In this document: piece by piece, positions 1-11,939 of the stretch
Layout: the number at the start of each line of letters is the position of its first letter
Position numbering within the stretch: the first letter of the stretch is position 1
Assembly: GCF_030272615.1 (NCBI RefSeq)
Contig: NC_081410.1
Location: forward strand, 290,903,957 to 290,967,956
Length of the DNA stretch: 64,000 bases
Source: Cryptomeria japonica
Lineage: Eukaryota; Streptophyta; Pinopsida; Cupressales; Cupressaceae
Direction of reading: 5' to 3'
Translations under genes and position numbers: made by a program
The notes under the pieces: generated by a model
Told to the model about the DNA's origin: nothing
The model's input: the letters and a program-made list of their open reading frames with translations, nothing else
The model's database searches: none

Positions 1-749
1 CTTACTATAGATATGATGCTGGGAGCATATTGTTGTTACTCAACCAGTATATGATTGAGTCAAGGATGGACAGCCATATCTTTATGCATATCATCGAGTT
101 CTTTCCTAGCCTAGACTAGGGGGATGGACAGTCATACCTTTATGGATACCCTATGTTAGATGTGAGATATGGACTGATGATGCTAGATAACTTCCAGTTG
201 TAAATCAGGCTTGGTTTTTGATAGGTCATACCCCATATGTTATTTAGCGAAAGTTGATTTCCTGGGTATTCAGACAATTTCAACAGATCTAGGGTATGCC
301 ACAGGGTACAATCGTGTATGCTCGGACATACAAGGATAGAGAAGATTGCGACCCATCTCTTTCTTTTGATCTCATACTTGCAGATTTTATGGTGATGCCA
401 CATCATGAATGGGATCTACAGCCACACTTATTAGATCTAGCAATGACAAAAATTATGCTTAGAATTTTGCAAAGCATCCTTTTCCAAGGCTCATAGATCT
501 TGCAGAGCCACCTCCCAACTTTGATGATGATGAGGATGATAATCAGGATCACCCACAAAGGTGAAGGAGATAGTGGATAGTACAAGGAGGAGATGAGGGA
601 GGGGATCTAGTGATGGAGATGGAGGCAAAGGGGGGGGTGGAAAAGATGATAGGGGTAGAGGCAGGTTACAAATGTGTGGAGGTCTATTTGCAGAGAGGAT
701 GGGTGGTCAGGTGTTGGTGAGAGATGGTCGACTGTTGGTGAGAGGTGGT
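1..749 (+). pseudogene. Decayed plant mobile domain (PMD) ORF, C-terminal half
   Basis: No intact frame is present. Pieces line up with the better preserved PMD ORF at 39648-41426. The RQF...PQG-Y-A-Y-D-E stretch (about 265-345) matches its RQYGWPQG region, and KHPFPRLIDLAEPP (about 467-515) matches its QHPFPRFTDPAEKAP. Both are followed by an acidic run (FDDDEDD) and then a Gly/Arg-rich tail (about 590-749). PMD proteins in plants are either host factors of the MAIN/MAIL type or passengers of transposons, and this copy is surrounded only by retroelement DNA, so a transposon origin is likely. The Gly-rich tail is cut by element 1 and seems to resume at 7934. The N-terminal half lies outside the window or is lost. 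The assignment rests on short matches and is tentative. Confidence 0.45.
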
Positions 750-2107
750 TATTGGCATTTGCATGAAGATTGCATTAATGATATGTTATATTGTCATTGA
801 TGTCAATTAAACTGGTAATGATATTGTTGATATTGTTGTAATATTGTTACTGTAACCGGTAGAAAGAATTTGTGAGGAGAACCAGTGTAACAGTGTAAAC
901 CTTATCTATTGTTGTAACCAGTAAACCCTACCTATTCTTTTTTATAAACCCTAACCGATTAAGTTTGGTGGATTGGTTATATTGGTTTATGATGTTGAGC
1001 AATAATGATGATGGCATGCATGATTATTGTATGAAGATAATTCCAAGAGATTTTGGTAAGTTGTTCTAGTGGTTTTTGTCTAGGAAATGAGAAAATGTAT
1101 TGCATCTAATGCAAAGCGTGTGATGAGTTACTAAGTTCAATGAAGCGGTGATAAAGGAGCGATCAAGGTTTTCTTGATTGATGTGCAGAGATTGCTATGT
1201 AATCCAACCATCATACTTGAACAAAATTTTCTTGTAATCTCAATGAGAGTTAGATTTTAATTGTGTTACTAACCTAATTGATTTGTATTTAAGGTCGATG
1301 AAGTTTTTTTAGTTTTGAGAGAGTTGGCAAAGAGATAGACACAGTTCATTTAAGTGTGTGGTTGCCAAACTAGATGATGTATCTATATTTTGAGTAAAGG
1401 CAGATAGGATCATGAAATGGATCTAATCAAGCAATTATAGTGCTATTTAGATAGATCAGTAAACTCGTGTTCTTTTCTAACAATTACAGCAGAATTGAAA
1501 TCCCCTAACTGGGTAAGCTCTAACAAGCTTGGTGCTATTCAAATCCTCTAACAATGTAGTCCATTACATTGGATTTTCAAATCCTCTACTGAGGTTACTC
1601 CTTATAGGGTATTTCTTCTAACAAGGCATTTGTAGTAAATCCCCTAACCGGGTGATTCCTAACAGGATTAGTTCTTAATAGGACTTTTTGTAAAGCTTTA
1701 ACGGGCTAGGATCCTAACAGGGCAAACTTCAAAAGAGTTCAGATATTATCTTGTGAGTCTCATCTCACCATGGCTTTTACCTATTTGAGTTTCCACGTCA
1801 AAAATATTTGTGTCAAGTGGTGAATGTTTTTGTGGTTATTTTTTCATAGTTGATTTAATTAAGTACTTAACTATTTTTGATAAGTCGTGATAACCAAAAG
1901 CATTAAGATATAAAGAAGTTGTTTACTGTTAATTTGTTGTAATAGACAACCGGTTTATCTTATGAGTTTTTATCTTGACAAAGTTATTATTCTAAGTTTA
2001 CTTTGAGAGATTGATTGGTGAAGTTTAATATAAGTTTTTCTATCTACTGATTCACCCCCCCCCCTCTCAGTAGTTGACAAGATACTTATCCTTTCATCAT
2101 ACCATCA
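750..2107 (+). repeat. Element 1 5' LTR
   Basis: It is a direct repeat of 6569-7928 with scattered substitutions, ending ACCATCA before the primer site. After the TATA box (943-948) it carries, between about 1495 and 1735, a run of degenerate CTAAC-GGG / CTAACAGG motifs. The conserved U5 block around 1765-1815 (CACCATGG, then GGTTTCCAC-like) is shared with element 2. A poly-C run lies at 2054-2064. Confidence 0.95.
936..950 (+). promoter_or_regulatory. LTR TATA box with telo-box-like AAACCCTAA (element 1)
   Basis: TTTTTATAAACCCTAACC puts a TATA box (943-948) directly against AAACCCTAA, a telo-box-like motif found in many plant promoters. The same arrangement is kept in the 3' LTR near 6760-6775. 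By position it is the likely LTR promoter. Activity is inferred. Confidence 0.6.
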
Positions 2108-2108
2108 A

Positions 2109-2120
2109 TTGGTATCAGAG
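2109..2120 (+). other. Primer binding site, initiator tRNA-Met type (element 1)
   Basis: TTGGTATCAGAG begins one base after the 5' LTR end. This is the common plant Copia site complementary to the 3' end of initiator tRNA-Met. Its place fixes the LTR end at 2107. Confidence 0.9.
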
Positions 2121-2176
2121 AAATTCAAGTCCTCTAAGGTCTAAGCCTAAGAGCTTGAGGTAAAGATCTATTGATC

Positions 2177-3001
2177 ATGATGAAGAAGGAAGGTCCAAAA
2201 TTTAACAGAGAGAAATGCAAATATGGAGTGACAGTATAAAAAATTTATATCAAGAGTTTGGGAAGTCGGTATTGGGAACATGTTGATACTAAGTATGTTG
2301 CACCTACTGGGATGTTGACTGATGATTAGAAGAAAGAGAAACAAGTAAATCATCAAGCATTTGAGGCTTTTATCATTTTTGTGTCTGATGCAGAGTATGT
2401 AGATGTTCATGGCCTTGAAACTGCATATGAACATGTTAAGATTCCTAAAGAGGAGAGTCTAAGAGGAAAGTTTGATGGCATGCGGATGGTTGAAGGTGAG
2501 AATATCTAGCAGTATGGTCAAAGGATAAAAGAGATAGTCGGTGAAATTAAGAGTGCAGGAGGTAAAGTAGAAGATTCCACAGTGATCAATAAGCTACTTA
2601 GAACCCTGCTACCGATCTACGCTATCAAAGTTGCAGCTATTCAAGAGCTAAAGTCCATTGACAAAACTAAGGTAACTCTTGACTCCATCATTGGAAAGCT
2701 TACTACTTTTGAATTAAATGGTTATGATGGTAGTGTACAGAAATTTGAGTCTGCATTTAGAGATTTTGTTTCTAACCCATATGTGAGGAAAAGTAGAGAT
2801 GCCAGTCAGAGTTATGAATCAAGATCCAGCAAAGAAGTTGATGATGAAGATAGTTTAGTTGAGATTGAAGCATTGTTGGCCAAGCGGTTTCCTAGAGGTA
2901 CAGGTAAATATAGAGTTAAATTACCTTTGAAATGGTTTGCATGCAACAAGATTGGACGCATTGTTGCTAATTGTCCTAATGGTGATAATGAGCACAAATG
3001 A
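2177..3001 (+). pseudogene. gag: Element 1 gag (decayed)
   Basis: One frame runs from ATG 2177 to the TGA ending at 3001, with in-frame stops at codons 21, about 50 and about 110. The later part (from about 2582) is a clean helical gag segment of the plant Copia (UBN2-type) kind, with a Ser/Asp/Glu-rich stretch before a zinc knuckle. The knuckle at about 2925-2975 is damaged: the expected C-x2-C-x4-H-x4-C reads FACNKIGRIVANC, so the first Cys and the His are gone. Gag would form the particle and bind the RNA. The next frame (protease) continues in phase after the stop, as expected of a single Copia polyprotein. Confidence 0.85.
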
Positions 3002-3517
3002 GAGAAATTCAAGAAGTACAAGGGTAAAGGAAAAAGAGATTGTTTTATTGTTGTTGATGGTGGTATCAAAGATGAGGAATCTAATGGTGATGCTAATGAA
3101 GACATTATGTTTGTAGCCATTAAAGAAGAGATGTCAAACCAGAAGGCATTAGTATCCAGGATGGATAACTCTGATGATTGGATCATTGATAGTGGTTGTT
3201 CACATCACATGATCAGTGATTAGAGCAGATTTCTTTCTCTTAAGGAATTTGATGGTAGAGTTTTAAGATTTGGTAATGACTCACCCTGCATGGTTAAAGG
3301 TAAGGGAACTATTTCTCTTAATGGAAAGAGTAGTGCAGATGATGTCTATTGGGTTGAAGGTCTAAAGCACAATATTTTGAGTGTGGCACAACTCAATGAT
3401 AGAGGATACCCGTTAGAATTTTAAAAAGGTATGTGCAAGATGTATGACAATAAAGGTGAACTGATTGCAACAGGGAAGCAAACTAAAGGTAACTTGTTTC
3501 ATCTTAAAACTGTTTAA
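3002..3517 (+). pseudogene. Element 1 aspartic protease
   Basis: In phase with gag. The active-site block WIIDSGCSHHM lies near 3180-3212 (D-S-G triad kept) and is followed by the usual Copia stretch ending in GLKHNILSVAQL (about 3355-3395). Internal stops occur near 3223 (TAG after MISD) and 3421 (TAA). The frame closes at TAA 3515-3517, where integrase resumes in another phase, so a frameshift lies there. The domain would cut the Gag-Pol polyprotein. Confidence 0.85.
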
Positions 3518-4385
3518 TTACAAATATAGATGATAGTTGGCTTTGGCATAGGAGATTTTGTCATATAAACTTTTATAACATTGTTAAAGTGAGTAAGTCC
3601 AAGACAGTGAGAGGTTTGCCTCATTTAGACAAACCGGTTAATACTTTGTGCAAAGAATGTCAGTTGGGAAAGATGACATCCTCAACTTTCACGAGCAAAT
3701 ATTTTTCAGCGGATCATTTGTTAGATTTGGTTCATACAGATCTTTATGGACCAATAAGAACAAAAAGTATTCAAGGTGACAGATATTTCATGATCTTCAC
3801 GATGATTGCTCAAGGATGATGTGGGTCACATTCTTAAAGGATAAGACTGAAGCTTTTGGTAAGTTCAAGGCATTCAGAGCCTTAGCAGAGAAATAGAGCG
3901 GTAAGAAGATAAAGTGTCTGAGGAAAGATCAGGGTGGTGAATTTACTTTAGAGGAATTCACTAGGTATTGTGAAGGAAATGGTATCAAGTGGCAGCTTTC
4001 TGTGCCAAGGATACCACAACATAATGGTATCACAAAGAGAAACAACTGGTCAGTTGTTGAAGCTGCTAGGATGATGTTGATACAAGGAGGTGTAGCGAAA
4101 AATTTCTAGAGAGCAATTGTCAGCATAGTTGTCTACACTATGAACCAGATTCTGGTAAAGAGAGGTAAGGATGAGACTCTTTATGAATATTGGTATGGTA
4201 TATCACCTGATGTTAGTTATTTCAGAATATTTGGAAGCAAATGTTTTATTAAGAGAGGTGATTATATTAGAAAATTTGAGGCTAAAAGTGATGAAGGTAT
4301 ATTTCTTGGCTATTCCACCAAGAGTAAGGCCTACAAGTGTTTTAACAACGAGACACAGAGAATTGTTGAGAGTGTTGATGTTTGA
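3518..4385 (+). pseudogene. Element 1 integrase (decayed, catalytic Glu lost)
   Basis: The GAG-pre-integrase block with the zinc-type motif (WLWHRRFCHIN ... CKECQLGKM, 3537-3675) is followed by the DDE core. The first Asp is in HTDLYGP (about 3733) and the second in RKDQGGEF (about 3925). The third position reads HNGITKRNN where the family has NGV-ER, so the catalytic Glu is Lys. A frameshift lies near 3805, with further stops near 3895 and 4108. The C-terminal stretch with FGSKCFIKR and FLGYSTKSKAYK (4225-4335) is well kept. Integrase would insert the cDNA. This copy cannot be active. Confidence 0.85.
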
Positions 4386-4597
4386 GTGGATGAATTTCCT
4401 AAAGTCTCAGAGGAAACCAGTTCAAAGAAAAAGGATGAAGATCCTTGCATTTTGTTTTTGGAACCAAAAACTATGAATCTGAAACCAGCAAAGCAAATAT
4501 TGATGTACCAATCCAATCGGAACAGATAAATTCAAAAAAAGATGATGATAATGAATAAGTTGAACCTGATGATAATGATCATGTTATTCCAAGATAT

Positions 4598-6235
4598 GTG
4601 AGACTGAATCACAATCTTGAACAGATTATTGGGGATAAGGATGTTGGAGTACTAACTAGAAGAAGAATCAGAGAAAATTCTTGCATGATCTCCACTATTG
4701 AACCAAGAACTTCTAAGGAAGCATTTGGTGATGATCATTGGGTTAAAGCTATGGAGGAGGAATTAGATCAAATTGATAAGAGCAACACATGGACCCCGGT
4801 ACACCGACTAGTAAATTAAAATGTATTAGGAACTAAGTGGGTTCTCAAGAACAAGTTGAATAAAGATGATGGTGTGGTTCGCAATAAAGCTAGGTTGGTT
4901 TGCAAAGGTTATGCACAAGAGGAATGAGAAGACTATGGTGAGACTTTTGCACCAGTCGAAAGACTAGAAGGCGTCATAACTTTACTTGCATTTGCTGCAC
5001 ACAAGAAATTCAAGGTATACCAGATGGATGTTAAGTTAGCATTTTTTAATGGGATACTTGAAGAAGAAGTATACATTGAGCAGCCAAATGGTTATGCTCT
5101 GACTGATAAGGAAGACATGGTATGCAGATTGCATAAATATTTGTATGGATTAAAGCACGCACCTAGGGCATGGTATGAAAGACTTCATACATATATGATG
5201 AAGATAGGATTTCTAAGAACCAGTGATGATAGTAACATATATCTCAAATCTCAAGGAGATAAAATACTAGTCAGCGAAGTATTTGTTGATGATATCATAT
5301 TTGGAGGTAATGATGACATGAGAAACAGTTGTGCAGATGAAATGAAAAATGAGTTTGAAATGTCTTTAGTGGGGGAAATAAAAAAAATTATAGGCTTGCA
5401 AATACAGCAAATGAAGAATGGTATTTTCATCACACAGTCTAAGTATGTGAAAGAGGTCTTGAAGACATTTGGCATTAGTGACTATAAACCAGTTGGGACA
5501 CCTATGGTTACGGGTTGTAAGTTGTCTAAGGAAGATGAGTCCAAATCTGTTGATGAGAAGGAATACAGGTCAATGATTGGAAAATTGCACTATGATGTTC
5601 ACAGCAGACCGGACATAGCTCATGTAGTTGGAATAGTTGCTAGATTTTAGAAGAATCCTAAGGAAACACATCTGAAAGCAACCAAAAGAATTTTTAGATA
5701 CTTGAAAGGTACTATTGATTATGGGTTATGGTATCCATATAGAGGAAATTTTGACTTGAAGGTGTACAGAGATGCAAATTGGGCAGGAAATGTTGATGAC
5801 CAAGAAAGTACAATTGGTGGAGTATTTTTTCTTGGAGGAAGGCTTGTTTCATGGAGTAGTAAGAAGCAGAGTTGTACTTCACAATCTACTGTTGAAGCTG
5901 AGTATGTTGCAGCTTACATGAATTACACATGGGATATATGGATGAGGCACATTTTGGAAGGTTTTAAGATGAAGATTTCAAAACCTATAAAGATTTTATG
6001 TGATAACACAAGTGCCATAAATATTTCCAAGAACCCTATTTTGCACACATGAACCAAGCATATTGAATTCAAGTATCATTTGTTGAGGGAAAAAGTTCAA
6101 TGTAAAGATGTTATCTTGGAGCATGTTTCTACCAAAGAGTAGCTTACAAATATTTTTACTAAACCTCTTCCTAAGACTACTTTTGAATATCCTAGAAGTC
6201 AGTTAGGGGTTGTCCCTCTTCATGAAGTTGGTTAA
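4598..6235 (+). pseudogene. Element 1 reverse transcriptase and RNase H
   Basis: A single frame of 546 codons ends with TAA 6233-6235 and is broken by only a few stops (near 4817, 4925, 5648, 6050 and 6140). The RT block is clear: QMDVKLAFFNG (about 5020), YGLKHAPRAWYE (about 5140) and the catalytic FVDDIIFGG (about 5281), so the DD pair is kept. RNase H follows with DANWAGN (about 5775), SSKKQSCTSQST-EAEY (about 5850) and CDNTSAINISKNP (about 6000). It ends in the usual Copia tail FEYPRSQLGV. The domains would copy genomic RNA into cDNA. The 4386-4597 linker is frameshifted. Confidence 0.92.
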
Positions 6236-6568
6236 GTATGATGTAGATTACATCAGTCCTGGAGCTACTTGCATAATTTTATAGAAGGATTGGTGTAAAA
6301 GTGGATGTATTCCATAGGGGGAGCATCAAGTTGCAGATTGTTGATCATGCACAGTGAAATTTGACATTACATGTTTTACTTTCAATTTGGCATTGTTGTC
6401 AAAGGGGGGAGAAGAATTGTGTGATTATGGGAAGGAGAACCGGCGACAAGTTGAAGACATAGTGAGCATGGTGAATACTTGGTAATGTAAACCAGGATTC
6501 CTATTCACAATCAAGTAGCAATCAATGGTATTTATATTTATATTGCCATCAATGCCAAAGGGGGAGAT
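6236..6568 (+). other. Element 1 3' untranslated region with polypurine tract
   Basis: There is no ORF here. Two purine tracts are present: CAAAGGGGGGAGAAG near 6399-6412 and AAAGGGGGAGA at 6557-6567. The latter directly abuts the 3' LTR and is the likely second-strand primer. Short GCCATCAATGCCAAAG sequence just before it is shared in style with elements 2 and 5. Confidence 0.8.
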
Positions 6569-7928
6569 TTTTGTCATTTGCATGAAGATTGCATTAATGA
6601 TATGTTATGTTTTCATTGATGTCAATTAAACCGGTAATGATATTGTTGATATTGTTGTAATATTATTACTGTAACCGGTAGGAAGAATTTGTGAGGAGAA
6701 CCGGTGTAATGGTGCAAACCTTATCTATTGTTGTAATCGGTAAACCCTACCTATTATTTTTTATAAACCCTAACCGATTAAGTTTGGTGAATTGGTTATA
6801 TTGGTTTATGATCTGATGTTGAGAGGTAATGATGATGACACACATAATTATTATATGGAGACAATTCCAAGAGATTTTGACGAGTTGTTGTAATGGTTTT
6901 TGTCTAGGGAATGAGAAAATGTATTGCATCTAATGAAAAGTGTGTGATGAGTTACTAAGTTTAATGAAGTGGTGATCAAGGAGCGACCAAGGTTTTCTTT
7001 ATTTATGTGCAGAGATTGCTATGTAATCCAATGGTCATACTTGAACCAATTTTTTTTGTAATCTCGATGAGAGTTAGGTTTTTGTTGTGTTACTGGCTTG
7101 ATTGATTTGTATTTAAGGTCGATGAAGTTGTTTAGTTTTGAGAGAATTGGAAAAGAGATAGACATAGTTCAGTTGAGTGTGTGGTTGCCAAACTGGATGA
7201 TGTATCTGCAGCTTGAGTAAAGGCAAATAGGAGCATGAAATGGATCTAATCAAGCAAGTGTAGTGTTATTCAGATAGATCAGAAAACTCATGTTGTTTTC
7301 TAACAATTACAGCAAAATTGAAATCCCCTAACCGGGTAAGCTCTAACAAGCTTGGTGCTATTCAAATTCTACAAAGTAGTCCATTAGATTGGATTTTCAA
7401 ATCCTCTACCGAGGTTACTCCTTACAGGGTATTGCTTCTAACAAGGCATTTGTAGTCAATCCCTTAACCGGGTGATTCCTAATAGGATCAATTCTTAACA
7501 GGACTTTTTGTAAAGCTTTAACAAGCTAGGCTCCTAAAAGGGAAAACTTCAAAAGAGTTTAGATATTATCTTGTGAGTCTCATCTCACCATGGTTTTTAC
7601 CTATTTGGGTTTCCACATCAAAAAAATTTGTGTCAAGTGGTGAATGTTTTTGTGGTTATGTTTTCATGGTTGATTTACTTAACTAATTAAGTATTTTTGA
7701 TAAGTTGTGATAACCGGAAGCATTGAGATATGAAGAAGTTATTTACTGTTAATTTGTTGCAATAGACAACCGGTTTATCTTATGAGTTTTTATCTTGACA
7801 AAGTTATTATTCTACGTTTACTTTGAGAGATTGATTGGTGAAGTTTAATATTAGTTTTTCTATCTACTGATTCACCCCCCCTCCCTCTCAGTAGTTGCTC
7901 GAATACTTATTCTTTTGTCATACCATCA
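6569..7928 (+). repeat. Element 1 3' LTR
   Basis: It repeats 750-2107 and ends with ACCATCA immediately before the duplicated target GTGGT (7929-7933). The TATA/telo-box pair and the CTAAC-GGG motif run are kept. It differs from the 5' copy by scattered point changes and small indels, so the insertion is not recent. Confidence 0.95.
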
Positions 7929-7933
7929 GTGGT

Positions 7934-8213
7934 CAGATTGGAGTTGGGAGGGATGATGGCAAGGGTGGATGTAGGGTTCCTATGAGAGTGGTCGAGGATA
8001 TTGGAGAAGATGGTGGTTTATTTAAATACTAAATATTCAATTAAATTAAATTGATTAAGAGTAACATGACCCGTGAATCAAATAAACAAACTTTTTAATT
8101 TATTAATTGAGAGAATAAGAAAGCCATTAAATAAATAATAAATATTTATTAAATTGTGTCTAGTCATTTTTAGGTGTATACAACTATAACATAGAAGGAA
8201 CTCGAGCCCCATA
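7934..8213 (+). other. Tail of the interrupted PMD remnant, then AT-rich spacer
   Basis: 7934 to about 8020 is G-rich. If read across the insertion it continues the Gly/Arg-rich frame left of element 1. From about 8025 to 8160 the sequence is AT-rich and I see no gene or motif in it. Gypsy gag-like sequence begins near 8214. Confidence 0.35.
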
Positions 8214-10867
8214 CCTGAATATCCATCAGAACCTCCTCTTGATACATCTATAGAAAACATTAAAACAAAATTAACTGGAGAGGAGATTGATGAAATCTTA
8301 CAAGACACTAATATTTAAGCTATCATGGATGTCATTCCCGCAACAGACCAAGATCGGTATTTCCTATTGTTAGCAAAACAAGGAGCCAATTTGCCCCCTA
8401 TTTTTGACATCTCTAATACCAAAGAAATCTCACTTGACATGGATCTTTTCAATTTGGCCAAATTTCAAAATATACATCAACATAGACCAAAACCAACTAA
8501 GGGTTCATCATCATCATTTGATCTCCAATATAACAACCATCTTTTTGGTTTACCCTCAATACTTGAGACAAGTGGGACACAAACCTAATCATAATTTGAC
8601 ACCTTTGAATCCAATGTGTCTCTTGGTGATCAAAATATTTCTCAACCAAGCCAAAATGCAACACAACCCAATCAAAACATGCCCAATAAAAATGCATCTA
8701 AAAAAAAAACCAAGTCAATTCTTCATATTTGCCATCAATTCAAAATCCTACCAATGATCATGTTTCACAAGCTAATAGCCAACCTCCCCCTCTAACCAAC
8801 ACCATAACTAATACCACAAATACCACATAAAGCTCATCAAATACAAATAGTAATCCTCTAAGACAACCAAATGTTAGCCAAGGTACAACCAATCCTCCAT
8901 CAAGTCATATTTTGAGCCAAACTATTTCACCTCCCCCTTGAAGTCAAAATGCCCCTCCAGTTAGTGGAACATACTATTAAAATCTTGTGAACATTATTTG
9001 AAACATTGTTCTTGAAAATAATAATCCCCTTCATAACACACATCTTACCTATCAAAATCAATACCCAGGGGCACATCATCAAAACTTAAGGCCTAATCAA
9101 AACATGACCTATCTTCCACCCCTAAATTATAAATTGATTTACAAACACTATCAAATACCTCTATACTTAATGCAACAAAATATCAACTATGGTATCAACC
9201 CTATTGGGTTTTCACTTATGAAAACATCAAGTAACAACATGCATCAATTCTAGAGACACAATGCCAATCCTCCTCTTCAACCAATTAATCTATTGGCTCA
9301 ACAATTGTATGACCTTGAACAATAAATCATGAATATTTAAATGGGAAAAAACAAAATAGCATACTCATTTGAAGATATATGTGCCTATCCTTTTGATAGA
9401 ACCATACATATGCCTCCTTTTCCTCCAAGATTTGACATACCAAAATTTTAAAAATACAAGGGGAAAACTGATCAAATTGAACATGTCAAGGAGTTTTCAT
9501 GCCTATAGATTTATTACAATGACACATACTTAATCACCTCTTCCCATGAAGTTTATTTGGTCAGGAAATGAAATTGTTCTCACATCTCCCACATGATATT
9601 AAAACATTTCGAGAGCACGCTAAATAATTAGTTGCCCATTTCTTTTATAGCATTGACCATGAGGTGTCTTTGAATAACTTTTATAACACCAAGAAAAAAT
9701 ATGGGGGACCCTTTGCCTCCTTGCAAACATGGAGAAGCCTTTCTAGCAAATGCCTATTTGACATACCTTAAAAATAAAAGGTCAATATCTTCATACAAAA
9801 CTTGACCCCCAAAAAGATGTTTCAATTAGATATTCAAGGTCTCGATAGATTGAAACAAGTTATTGACAATGACATTAGGGTTGAAAGAGATCTTATCAAT
9901 AAAGGAGATATCAAAATCTTCAAAGACAATAGAGATCATTCATCTAATGACATCTAAATTCTGAAACAAGAATAAGAACATAGTCAATGATGGTGTGGTC
10001 GATACAAAAACTATTAATAATACTCAACCCATAATTACTCTTTAAGGAGCTTCCACATCTCATTCTCAATGGTCTAACAATGCTTAAACATCAAACAATT
10101 GGAACAAGAATAAGAAAATAGTCAATTATGGTGTGGTCGATACAAAAACTATTAATAATGTTCAACCCATAACTACTCTTCAAGGAGATTCCACATCTCA
10201 TTCTCAATGATCAAACAATGCTTAAACATCAAACAATGTTCAATCATCAAATATTGTCTAAAACAACTCGCAAAAGGGTTCTAAACCAAATTTTACAAAA
10301 TGTAGATATACGCCACTAGGTGAATTTATTGAATCAACCCTTTAAAAATTGATACAATCTAATGCAATCATTCTCCCTAAAATAAAATAGTAAAAAACTC
10401 AAGTCAAACCTGCATGGTGGAAAGATGCTAATTTCTATGATTACCATATAACAAAAAGGTATAAAAATTCCAACTAATTCAAATTGAAAAATATCATTCA
10501 GGAACTCATTGACCAAGGTGATATTGTGATTGCAACCCCAACAAGAATATAAAATAATGACCATGTGATTTTCAAGGATACCTTGCATGATAATGGGAAG
10601 GGAGGTGTCTATAATCAAAGAAATGATAATAGTGCCAATTATGCTAGTGTGGGTTATGAGTATATAGTCAATCGAGTCAACTAAACTAATGACCATATCT
10701 CAACCATTATTATCAAGAATAATAATCCTAAGTGTAAAGCTATTATCTGTAGGTCCAAACTGACCCTTCAAGGGGGCACTTCCAAGTCACAATCCTCTAG
10801 TCAGTGCAACCTCCTAGACCACTTGTGAAAGACACCAACACAGATTTCATCCTTGAGCTCTTGCATA
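8214..10867 (+). pseudogene. gag: Decayed Tat-like Ty3/gypsy gag (element 0)
   Basis: Several blocks match the gag of element 4 (49101-50855). RYFLLLAKQGANLPP (about 8352-8398) parallels DYFLELAKQGAKLPT. YPFDRTIHMPPFPPRFDIPKF (about 9388-9450, with a stop) parallels FPFDKNLYMPPFPSRVEIPKF. The late FYDYH...LKNIIQELIDQGD block (about 10432-10525) parallels the YCDFHKNKGHN zinc-like region and its LKHEIQDLIDAG tail. An N/Q/P-rich stretch lies between the first two. Frames change many times and stops are dense. The piece ends at the element 2 target site, and its protease continues at 18350. It is older than elements 1 and 2. No LTR of this element is visible. Confidence 0.8.
9965..10240 (+). repeat. 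138-bp tandem duplication inside the gag remnant
   Basis: Two head-to-tail copies (9965-10102 and 10103-10240) both start AACAAGAATAAG, share TGGTGTGGTCGATACAAAAAC, and end near CTTAAACATCAAACAAT. A short third partial copy of the end follows at about 10230-10260. The duplication sits in the low-complexity linker of gag. Confidence 0.85.
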
Positions 10868-10872
10868 TATCC

Positions 10873-11939
10873 TGATGAATACTAAGAGGAGGGGTCAATT
10901 AGTATACCAATAAAAACTGAACTCAAACACTTAAACAGTTTAGCATATGACATATTTACAAATAAACTGGTTAAGATAAATGCAAACCAAATAGAAAACA
11001 AAGCATTTACCCACAATAGCACAATCACCATAACACAAGAAGTTTTGACATGGAAACCCAAATGGGAAAAACCATAGTGAGCAAAAACTCACAAGTAACT
11101 ATCTACAGAATAGAAACCAAACCGGTTAAGGTCATACAATGTTCTTCACCAGAATAGATCCTGTTAGGAATCTAGATCTCTGTTAGGAGATAAGTCCTGT
11201 TAAAGACTACCTTGTGAGAGGATTTCAGATTCACAGTTGTGAACCACCTTGTTAGAGGATTTACAAAGTATTTTCTAGGCCTACCTGGTTAAGGGTTTCA
11301 GACTTGTCGAAGATGTGAGTAATCAACAAGTGAGTGATCTAGATACTAGCATAGTATGCTTGGTTAGATCCTTGATAGCTCATTGTTAATGTAGTTCGGC
11401 ATTACTTCAGTCTTCAATATCTCCACACTCCTCTTCACACAGACCTAATCTTCTCTTCTATGATCGCACATACAAAACCCTCATCATCTTCTAAAACCCT
11501 AGACATGATGTCCTTATAAAGGAGTCTGATTTCATGTCGGTCCAATAGGATTACATTACAAGTTCCTAGGTTCAGTGCATCTAGACACATTTGGTAACAC
11601 AACACAAAATCACTGCCAAAGTGTCGGTGGATTATAACTCATCACAGGAATACCGATTCATACAATTTACTGATTACCGGTTGTCAAAAATGAAGACTGG
11701 AAAAATGTTAACTACCACTTTGTTCCTTCGTATCGCTTGAGATCCTTGAATTGCTTGAGGTATTCAGTCAGTTTGTGACTGGGAAACATCTTCTGCAAAA
11801 CACAGATATTCTAAAGACTATAATACATAATACCAGTTGGAACAAATACCAGTTGAGCATAACTAATACATCAAGAAAGTGTACACAAAGCAAGTGTGTG
11901 TCCATCAATGACAATCACAACATCATCAAAATGCCAACA
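10873..11939 (-). repeat. Element 2 3' LTR
   Basis: It repeats 17256-18349. On the minus strand it starts TGTTGGCATTTTGATG at 11939. It lacks about 19 bp of a short GCTTGAGGTCTTCA-type tandem repeat that the other copy has near 18140-18180. CTAACAGG-type motifs lie at about 11155-11215, as in element 1. Confidence 0.95.
11511..11521 (-). promoter_or_regulatory. Element 2 LTR TATA box
   Basis: TTTATAAGGA on the minus strand lies about 420 bp into the LTR, followed downstream by AGGGTTTTAG repeats. It is kept in the other LTR near 17909. It is the likely promoter, inferred from place and sequence only. Confidence 0.5.

Larger units (their letters stand above)
750..7928 (+). mobile_element. Element 1: Ty1/Copia LTR retrotransposon, full length but decayed
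   Basis: Two direct repeats of about 1.36 kb (750-2107 and 6569-7928) flank a gag-protease-integrase-RT-RNase H order, which is diagnostic of Ty1/Copia. The target-site duplication GTGGT is at 745-749 and 7929-7933. A tRNA-Met-type primer site follows the 5' LTR and a purine tract precedes the 3' LTR. The expected LTR start TGTTGGCATTTG has become TATTGG in the 5' LTR and TTTTGT in the 3' LTR. Several stops and frameshifts, plus a lost integrase catalytic Glu, make it non-functional. It is inserted in the tail of the PMD remnant. Confidence 0.95.

Noticed and set aside
1-600. hAT transposase C-terminal remnant
   Set aside because: The DDDEDD tail first suggested hAT, but the ordered match to the PMD ORF of element 4 explains the region better.
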